Below, piece after piece: positions 26,418-32,006 of a stretch of 32,006 nt of DNA. Numbering within the stretch: position 1 is the first letter of the stretch; every line of letters begins with the position of its first letter. The position numbers and the translations under genes are program-made. The DNA lies in assembly GCA_964455975.1 (NCBI GenBank), contig CAYVYP010000011.1, positions 1 to 32,006 on the forward strand. Reading direction: 5' to 3'. The DNA is from JAETTH01 sp964455975. GTDB lineage: Bacteria > Bacillota > Clostridia > TANB77 > CAG-508. Under the pieces are notes generated by a model that had not been told where the DNA came from, searched no databases, and saw only the letters and a list, made by a program, of their open reading frames with translations.

Positions 26418-28172
26418 TTAGTTATTTGGTGCATTTCTTTCATAAATTGTAAAGTTATCATCTTTATATAATTGCTTATAATTACTATCTCTTGATAAGA
26501 AAAGGTTTACTTTTGCATTATTTCCCGTAATAACATGTGTTATTTCGTATTTTTTCATTGTTTCTTCATAATATACATTTATATTAGCTGTATTTATAAA
26601 GTCTGAAAATATATCTTTACCTTGGTATTTACCATTTTCATCTTTTGTTCCATTAAATTCTGGTGCATATAAATCTGCTCTTGAATCTATAAAAACAGGA
26701 ATTCCTCTAAATAATAAATAACTTCCATAATTATATTCATTATATAATCTCATATTTTCAATATCTAAATTTTCTAAAATATAATCAGCTGCTGCTACTG
26801 GATAAGAGCTTGTACTTACTATTTTATTTCCTATTTTAGGCTTTAAAAAATATAAAGAAATAATTGCAATTACAAGTATTGTTATAATTTTTCCAATTAA
26901 TGTAGTTAAAAATCTTGTTGTTTTTTCTATTCCTTCCGGATCATATTTATTACATATATAGCATATTAATCTATTTATTGCTACTGTTCCAATTAGTATA
27001 AACATGGATGTTTGTCTTCTTTGCATAAAGGAAAGTAATAATAATCCACCTATCATAAATAAATCTCTTAGTCTTATTTTTGTATCAGTAAATATTAATA
27101 TTGCAAGAAGTAATATTAATATACATATAAATTGCTTATTTTGAATTAATACTAATGGTTGATGTTCACTTATACTATCTGTTGTATTTCCCTCCATTGT
27201 TTTTATTAAATATGTATATGGAGTGTCTTTTAATGGCGTTAATAATCCTGTAAATAGACATATTATCATTATAACTATAAGCCACTTTGTTGCTGATTTT
27301 TTTATTATTTTTATTTTATATGGATTTTCTCTTTCTTCTTTTCTTTTATCTATTGTTTTAATTAAAAGATTATTATTTTTAATTAAATCTTCTTCATTTT
27401 TAACTAAATTTTCTTTTAATTTTATATATAATTTTTCTTGTTTTGAATAATCTTTTTCTACTTTATTAGTAATATTTTCTTCAATTTGTTTTACATCAAA
27501 TTTTTCTAATTTTTTTTGTAATTTTGATATTTCTAATTTTGTAGATTTTATTTTAATTTTTCTAAATATATTTGAATCTACAAATAAACAAATTAAATAT
27601 TCTGCTATATATGGCAAATATAATACAAAGTAAAAAGGCCATACTGCCAAATGAAGATTTGCAATTAATATTGGTATTATAATTAAAGGTATTGCATACC
27701 TTTTTTTCTTTGTATCTAAAAACTTCTCTATAAAGAAAATAGTTAATATAAATAAAATAAATGTTACAAGTTGTGCTCTAGCTGCAATAAAATCTTTTAA
27801 AAGATACATTGCTCCTATTGTTAATATAAATGAAGTTAAATTATTTTTAGTTAGTTTGGTATTTGTAAAATATATAGCTAGTCCTAAAATACATGATAAT
27901 ACTACTGTCGCTATATATATTCCTTGAAATCCTCCTATATTATATACAAGATATGTCCCTACATCATATAACCAATGTGGATATGTATAGCTAAGTCCTT
28001 CATGCCATGAGAATGGATCTTGCATATCTATTCCACTTTGCATTATTTTTTCTCCTATTGCAATTGTATAATATGTGTCGTTTTGAAGTGTTACTGGCGT
28101 AATAGAAATGCAAAATATTACTATTGCAAATATTGCTAAAATATTAAATTTCATTTTTGTTTTTTTATCCAT
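26418..28172 (-). CDS. Polytopic membrane protein with GT-C-like layout, function unknown
   Basis: 584 residues with about ten membrane segments, a large Lys/Glu-rich cytoplasmic coiled coil near residues 205-285, and an extracytoplasmic C-terminal domain. The first loop contains DPFSWHEGLSYTYPHWLYDV and the C-terminus LYNEYNYGSYLLFRGIPVF followed by IDSRADLY. These resemble polyprenol-phosphate-sugar-dependent membrane glycosyltransferases and related uncharacterised families, but no catalytic motif is certain. The ATG at 28172 has AAAGGAGAACTTTT upstream. It is upstream of the two pseudouridine synthase genes in the same direction; the association may be only positional. Confidence 0.6.
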   Translation of the reverse strand: MDKKTKMKFNILAIFAIVIFCISITPVTLQNDTYYTIAIGEKIMQSGIDMQDPFSWHEGLSYTYPHWLYDVGTYLVYNIGGFQGIYIATVVLSCILGLAIYFTNTKLTKNNLTSFILTIGAMYLLKDFIAARAQLVTFILFILTIFFIEKFLDTKKKRYAIPLIIIPILIANLHLAVWPFYFVLYLPYIAEYLICLFVDSNIFRKIKIKSTKLEISKLQKKLEKFDVKQIEENITNKVEKDYSKQEKLYIKLKENLVKNEEDLIKNNNLLIKTIDKRKEERENPYKIKIIKKSATKWLIVIMIICLFTGLLTPLKDTPYTYLIKTMEGNTTDSISEHQPLVLIQNKQFICILILLLAILIFTDTKIRLRDLFMIGGLLLLSFMQRRQTSMFILIGTVAINRLICYICNKYDPEGIEKTTRFLTTLIGKIITILVIAIISLYFLKPKIGNKIVSTSSYPVAAADYILENLDIENMRLYNEYNYGSYLLFRGIPVFIDSRADLYAPEFNGTKDENGKYQGKDIFSDFINTANINVYYEETMKKYEITHVITGNNAKVNLFLSRDSNYKQLYKDDNFTIYERNAPNN

Positions 28173-28225
28173 AAAAGTTCTCCTTTATTTTGTTGTATTA
28201 TAAGTGTCTTTATTATATAAAAAAT

Positions 28226-28251
28226 AAGTAAAAAGAGCAATCTTTTTACTT
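28226..28251. terminator. Terminator hairpin upstream of the membrane protein gene
   Basis: A perfect 11-bp stem (28226-28236 with 28241-28251) and a GCAA loop, with T-rich sequence on both sides. On the minus strand it would end the ArsR-CadA transcript. Confidence 0.65.
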
Positions 28252-28304
28252 ACTTTTTATAAATATTTAGTTAATCGTTCAAGTTAATTACAATTATTTT
28301 AATA

Positions 28305-28457
28305 ATTAGTAAGTATATATATTATTTTTTGTATATTAAGTCCCAACTGCATAACAGTATATAATAAAATTTAGCTGTTGCTAAATTTTATAACATACTA
28401 TAATTTGTCGGTCCCCACACAAGCTTAATATAAAAAATAATATATATACTTACTAAT
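28305..28457. repeat. MITE-like element with near-perfect terminal inverted repeats
   Basis: About 150 bp with terminal inverted repeats of about 35 bp (28305-28340 and 28424-28457), differing by one 2-bp indel, starting ATTAGTAAGTATATATATTA. Inside is a second palindrome (TAAAATTTAGC and its complement, 28364-28390). No ORF. The region between CadA and the membrane protein (28173-28476) otherwise holds only the terminator at 28226-28251. Confidence 0.65.
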
Positions 28458-28476
28458 TTCTAGTTTAATCTAAATT

Positions 28477-30355
28477 TTACATTTTTAAAATTCTGATTGA
28501 ATTTAGTACTGTAATAAATGTAACTCCAACATCTGCAAAAACTGCTGCCCATATTGGTGCTATGCCTAAAAATCCTAATGATAAGACTATTAATTTAATA
28601 ACTAATGAAAATAGTATATTTACTTTTACTATATTCATTGTTCTTTTAGCTATTTTTATACTTGTTGGTATTTTTAAAATATTATTAGACAATAATATTC
28701 CATCTGCTGTTATCGCTGCTATTTCTGCCCCTTCTCCCATTGCTATTCCAAAGTTACTTGCTGCTAATACTGGGCTGTCATTTATTCCGTCTCCTACAAA
28801 CATTACTTTATCTTTGGATTTTAATTCTTCTATTTTATCTAATTTTTCGTCTGGTAAAAGTGATGAATATACATTTTTAATATTTAGCTGATTTGCAATT
28901 TTTTCTGCTCCTAATTTATTATCTCCTGTTAGAATAACTTCTTTTTTTACTCCGACTTTTTTTAACTCTTCTACTATTTTACTAGATTCTTCTCTTATTT
29001 CTTCTTTTAACATTATATATGCAACAACTTTTTTATTTGCAACTAGATATATTTTATCATCATTTAAATTTTCTTGTTCTATTTCATATTTTTTTAATAA
29101 CTTTTTGTTTCCAAATAATACTTCTACATTTTCTATTTTTCCTACTAATCCATGACCTGCAATTTCTTTATAATCCACTACTTCTAATTGTTTTATATTT
29201 TCTTTTATTTTAGCTATGGCTGATGATATTGGATGGTTTGAGTTTTTTTCTAAACTATATATATAACTTAATGCTATGTCTTTATCAAAATTATCTATTA
29301 TTTCAAATTTATCTATTATCATTTTTCCAGTAGTTAATGTTCCCGTTTTATCAAATGCAACTACACTTATTTTAGATAAATTTTCTATATGTTTTGTTCC
29401 TTTTATTATTAATCCTTTTTTTGATATATTTCCGTACACAAGAAAATAATGCTAGTGGTATTGATATTACAATACTACAAGGACATGATGCTACTAAAAA
29501 TACTAAACTTCTTTTTATCCAAGTAATATAATCTAATATTCCAAAACTCGCTGGAATTACAGCTATACATACTGCTAAAATAATTACTATTGGTGTGTAT
29601 ATTTTTGAAAACTTTGTTATAATTTTTTCAGTTTTCCCCTTATTTTTAGTTGCTTCATATACTAAATCCATAATTTTTGAAGATGCTGAATCTTTTGCTT
29701 GCCTTATTACTTTTGCAGTTATACTTCCATCTATATTTATACTTCCTGCTAAAATAGTATTTTGTTCTTCTACATAAACTTCTTTACTTTCTCCTGTCAA
29801 ACTAGATGTATTTATTGTAGAATTACCTTTAATTATGATACTATCTGCTGGTACTTTTTCTCCTGGTTTTATAAGTATAGTATCTCCAACTTTTAAATCT
29901 TCTGATTTTATAATTTTTATTTCATTTTCTATAACAAGATTTGCATTTTCTGCTTTTATTTTTGCTATTTCTTTAATATTTTCTTCAGATTTTAATTTTG
30001 CTCTATCTTCTATCATTTCACCTAATTTATATAGCAAAACCACTAAACAACTTTCTGGGTATTCTCCTAATGCAAAAGCTGCTATTACTGCAATAGCCAT
30101 TAATGTATTTTCTTCAAAATTTAATCTAAATATATTTTTTACTCCACCTATCATTAAATCTATTCCTGAAAATAAAATAGATAAAATGTAAAATAAAATT
30201 TTATATTTTGCTAAAAAAGGTATAAAACTTAAAACAAAGAATATTACGGCTATTATATATAATTTTATATTTGGCTCATTTTCTTCAATGTCTTCATTTT
30301 CATTATCTTTATCAATATCACATTTATTACATTCTCCACATGTTTTGCATGACAT
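28477..30355 (-). CDS. cadA: CadA/ZntA-type heavy metal P1B-ATPase, one four-base site
   Basis: Membrane ATPase of 625 residues that exports divalent soft metals (Zn, Cd, Pb). The visible motifs are TGES, the ion-channel SCPCSIVISIPL, DKTGTLT with the phosphorylated Asp, NHPISSAI and VGDGINDSP. The N-terminus has a Cys cluster (MSCKTCGECNKC) with an acidic stretch instead of a complete HMA domain. The frame breaks right after the CPC helix: TGT-GTA-CGGA-AAT, where skipping the C gives SCVGNISKKGLIIKG, the usual family sequence. Without the shift the protein would lose its whole catalytic domain. Its ATG overlaps the ArsR stop codon by one base (TAATG), so the two are co-translated. Confidence 0.92.
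29431..29434 (-). other. CGGA four-base glycine site (CadA Gly308)
   Basis: GTA-CGGA-AAT on the coding strand. Zero frame gives SCVRKYIKKR and a stop; skipping the C gives SCVGNISKKGLIIKG. Metal ATPases have a small Gly-rich stretch here before the K-G-I/L-L/I-I-K-G motif. Confidence 0.88.
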
Positions 30356-30651
30356 TATTTACCTTCCTCCTTTTCATTTAAATGAGCTATTGCTATTTTA
30401 ATTATATCTTCTACATGATTATCTTTTAAACTATAAAAAATTTGCTTTCCCTCTCTTCTATATTTTACTAATTTACTATTTCTTAATAAACTTAATTGGT
30501 GTGATACTGCCGATTGATTTAATTCTAGTATTTCACACAAATCATAAACACAAAGCTCATTATTCAGCAAACTACATATTATTCTAAGCCTTGTATTATC
30601 CGCAAAAATTTTAAACATATTTGATAATTCTTCTGCTGTTTGTTCTGTCAT
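30355..30651 (-). CDS. ArsR/SmtB family metal-sensing repressor (CadC-like)
   Basis: 98-residue winged-helix repressor. It includes FKIFADNTRLRIICSLLNNELCVYDLCEIL, with the ELCVYDLC metal site also found in CadC and CzrA-like sensors, and NQSAVSHQLSLLRNSKLVKYRREGKQ (recognition helix). The ATG at 30651 has GGAG seven bases upstream and is preferred over upstream starts, since the preceding frame runs into an extragenic repeat at 30674-30717. It is followed directly by CadA, so it should repress its own operon and release on Zn, Cd or Pb. A matching operator overlaps the promoter at 30759-30805. Confidence 0.88.
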   Translation of the reverse strand: MTEQTAEELSNMFKIFADNTRLRIICSLLNNELCVYDLCEILELNQSAVSHQLSLLRNSKLVKYRREGKQIFYSLKDNHVEDIIKIAIAHLNEKEEGK

Positions 30652-30673
30652 TTTTTTCTCCATTTCTGTCCAT

Positions 30674-30717
30674 TTGGGGACGTTTCTCAATTGGACATTT
30701 TGTCCATCTTGGGACAC
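30674..30717. repeat. Extragenic palindromic repeat, copy 1
   Basis: 44-bp sequence TTGGGGACGTTTCTC...TTGGGACAC, containing the palindrome TTGGACATTTTGTCCA. It is inverted relative to copy 2 at 30921-30964 with two mismatches. It lies in the ArsR 5' untranslated region. Confidence 0.8.
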
Positions 30718-30758
30718 TTCTGTATTTAACAATTACAACTTCTCATCTATTTTTATAC

Positions 30759-30805
30759 ATATGATTATATATTCATATATTAATATATAGTATGCTATTT
30801 GTCAA
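30759..30805 (-). promoter_or_regulatory. Promoter and ArsR-type operator of the metal operon
   Basis: Minus strand TTGACA (30800-30805), 17-bp spacer, TAATAT (30777-30782). A perfect inverted repeat ATATGA-N8-TCATAT (30759-30778) overlaps the -10 element, resembling SmtB/CadC operators. Repression would occlude polymerase. Confidence 0.7.
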
Positions 30806-30920
30806 TACTTTGTTACATAAATTTTTTATCTAATTTAAAAATTTATTCTTTATAACTATATTTTAGCTTGATATTGCATTAAAAAATAGTAGCAAAATTA
30901 TTTTACTACTATCTCTTAAT

Positions 30921-30964
30921 GTGTCCCAAATTGGACAAAATGTCCAATTGAGAAACGTCCCCAA
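30921..30964. repeat. Extragenic palindromic repeat, copy 2
   Basis: Inverted copy of 30674-30717, starting 10 bp after the tsf stop codon. It belongs to the type of GGGGACG repeats seen between genes in Clostridia, probably mobilised by a REP-type transposase that is not in this window. Confidence 0.8.
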
Positions 30965-30974
30965 ATTACCCAAA

Positions 30975-31853
30975 TTATTTTATTTGTTTTGCTACTTCTT
31001 CTGCGAAGTTTTCTTCTCTTTTTTCTAGTCCTTCTCCTTTTTCGAATCTTTCAAATGCTGTTACTTTAGCTCCTTTTGATTCTACTAATTTGTTTATTTT
31101 CATATCTAGATCTTTTACAAAGTCTTGCTCTAGTAAGCAAATTTCTCCATAGAATTTTCCTATTCTTCCTTGTACCATTTTTTCTGCTATTGCTGCTGGT
31201 TTTCCTTCATTCATAGCTTGTGCTTTTAATATTTCCATTTCTTTTTCTACTCTATCTTGTGGTACTTGTTCTCTATTTAAGTATTCTGGTTTTGCTGCTG
31301 CTATTTGCATACATAAATCTTTTGCTAATTCTTTATTTCCTTGTTCTAAACTAATTAAAACAGCTATTTTTCCTTCCCCATGAATATAACTTTCTACTAA
31401 ATTTGCTGATTCTAATCTTGCAAATCTTCTAATAGACATATTTTCTCCTATTGTAGCTATTTTAGCAGTTAATACTTCTCTAACTGTTTTATCTGTTTCT
31501 GAAATTGATTTTTGATTTAATAATTCTTCTACATCTTTTGGATTTGATATAGCAACTTGTTTTACAACATCTTTTACAAAGTTTTTAAATTCTTCATTTT
31601 TTGCAACAAAGTCTGTTTCTGCATTTACTTCTACTATTGCTCCTATTTTTCCATCTTCTGAAATGTAGCTTTCTACTAGTCCTTCTGCTGCTATTCTATC
31701 AGATTTTTTAGCTGCTTTTGCAATTCCTCTTTCTCTTAATAATTCTGCTGCTTTTTCCATATCTCCGTCTGTTTCTGTTAAAACTTTTTTGCAGTCCATC
31801 ATTCCTGCACCTGTTTTTTCTCTTAAATCTTTAACTTGACTTGCTGTAATCAT
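30975..31853 (-). CDS. tsf: Translation elongation factor Ts
   Basis: Guanine nucleotide exchange factor for EF-Tu (292 residues). The start ITASQVKDLREKTGAGMMDCK is diagnostic, as are EVNAETDFVAKNEEF and the two core domains that follow. Length is normal. The ATG at 31853 has an AAGGAGGAATT ribosome binding site. It follows rpsB as in almost all bacteria. Frame intact; the CGG it holds is out of phase (GAC GGA). Confidence 0.97.
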   Translation of the reverse strand: MITASQVKDLREKTGAGMMDCKKVLTETDGDMEKAAELLRERGIAKAAKKSDRIAAEGLVESYISEDGKIGAIVEVNAETDFVAKNEEFKNFVKDVVKQVAISNPKDVEELLNQKSISETDKTVREVLTAKIATIGENMSIRRFARLESANLVESYIHGEGKIAVLISLEQGNKELAKDLCMQIAAAKPEYLNREQVPQDRVEKEMEILKAQAMNEGKPAAIAEKMVQGRIGKFYGEICLLEQDFVKDLDMKINKLVESKGAKVTAFERFEKGEGLEKREENFAEEVAKQIK

Positions 31854-31879
31854 TTTTTAATTCCTCCTTATATAAAATA

Positions 31880-31905
31880 AAGAGTAGAGCAGAGGCTCTA
31901 CTCTT
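31880..31905 (-). terminator. Hairpin between rpsB and tsf
   Basis: A perfect 11-bp stem (31880-31890 with 31895-31905), followed on the minus strand by TTTATTTT. It is probably a partial terminator that sets the rpsB to tsf ratio, because tsf has no other visible promoter. Confidence 0.55.
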
Positions 31906-31919
31906 TTAATTTTTATTTA

Positions 31920-32006
31920 TTATTCTTCTGAAGCTTCTACTACTTCTTCTATACTTGTAGGTTCTTCTGCTTTTGCAGTTTCTTCTACTTGTTGTTCTTC
32001 AGGAGC
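31920..32006 (-). CDS. rpsB: Ribosomal protein S2, last 28 codons
   Basis: The minus strand frame open to the right edge ends EEVVEASEE and stop, after an acidic low-complexity segment (APEEQQVEETAKAEEP). Acidic C-terminal tails are common in S2, and position directly upstream of tsf makes the call. The body of the protein is beyond the window. Confidence 0.8.
   Translation of the reverse strand, partial: APEEQQVEETAKAEEPTSIEEVVEASEE

Noticed and set aside
2378..29434. Treating the eight broken genes as pseudogenes
   Set aside because: All eight breaks are the same in-phase CGGN change at glycine and there are no other stops or indels in these genes. Random decay would give varied lesions.
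2378..29434. Systematic sequencing error inserting C before GG
   Set aside because: Not fully excluded without reads, but an error would hit GG in every codon phase and in non-coding DNA. Here all inserts precede an in-phase GGN, on both strands.
2378..29434. Simple reassignment of CGG to another amino acid
   Set aside because: Known CGG reassignments are triplet readings and would not repair the frame; every site here also needs a +1 shift.
1..32006. CRISPR arrays, rRNA genes and complete IS elements
   Set aside because: No regularly spaced repeats, rRNA-like sequence or transposase gene was seen.

Overview
The window is a low-GC (about 25%) stretch of a Firmicutes-type chromosome, most likely an uncultured gut Clostridia. 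It has AGGAGG-type ribosome binding sites, consensus TTGACA/TATAAT promoters, RNase J, rpsB-tsf, a HU protein, a dipicolinate synthase subunit A and a SpoVB/MurJ-type flippase. The last two suggest a spore former. Nearly all genes lie on the minus strand; the main exception is a VirD4/TraG-like ATPase at 21311-23651.

The most important observation is a recoding signature. Eight genes-worth of reading frame are broken by one extra base, and all eight breaks have the same form: an in-phase CGG codon where a glycine is expected, so that XXX-CGGN-XXX must be read as XXX-(C)GGN-XXX. The sites are in a ROK kinase (2378-2381), PilC (two: 3022-3025 and 3386-3389), PilT (4293-4296), a TraG/VirD4 ATPase (21974-21977), a replication-relaxation-like protein (24542-24545), an RluB-type pseudouridine synthase (25229-25232) and a CadA-type P-ATPase (29431-29434). 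Dropping the C gives full-length, in-register proteins. The glycine is usually family-invariant: Walker A of TraG, the GHL box of PilT, NKPxGY of the pseudouridine synthase. By hand I found no CGG used as an ordinary in-phase arginine codon, although about 30 CGG triplets occur out of phase inside genes and do not disturb the frame. This looks like a natural four-base glycine codon CGGN, or an obligatory +1 shift at an unassigned CGG. It does not look like eight independent pseudogenes.

Layout. 1-1447: RNase J, cut by the left edge, with a long structured leader and perfect promoter. 1511-2423: ROK sugar kinase. 2488-11572: a type IV pilus operon transcribed right to left as PilM-PilN fusion, PilO, a PilP-like protein, pilin, prepilin peptidase, two pseudopilins, PilB, PilT, PilC. 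11785-15300: UppP, DpaA, a membrane TPR protein and inorganic pyrophosphatase. 15438-15700: a par/Fst-like type I toxin-antitoxin module, with a 30-residue peptide mRNA and a convergent small RNA. 15887-18869: a small element bounded by 58-bp direct repeats, inserted in the 3' part of tRNA-Leu(UAA). It carries an AlbA_2/HATPase/HTH regulator, a DUF2806 protein and a decayed DUF6076 gene, with no integrase. 19028-21115: HU and a SpoVB/MurJ-like flippase. 21311-24629: the TraG-like ATPase convergent with a replication-relaxation-like protein. 24722-26382: two pseudouridine synthases. 26418-28172: a polytopic membrane protein. 28305-28457: a MITE-like inverted repeat. 28477-30805: a metal-responsive ArsR-CadA operon with visible operator. 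30921-32006: tsf and the end of rpsB.

All assignments come from reading the translations and motifs; no database search was run.
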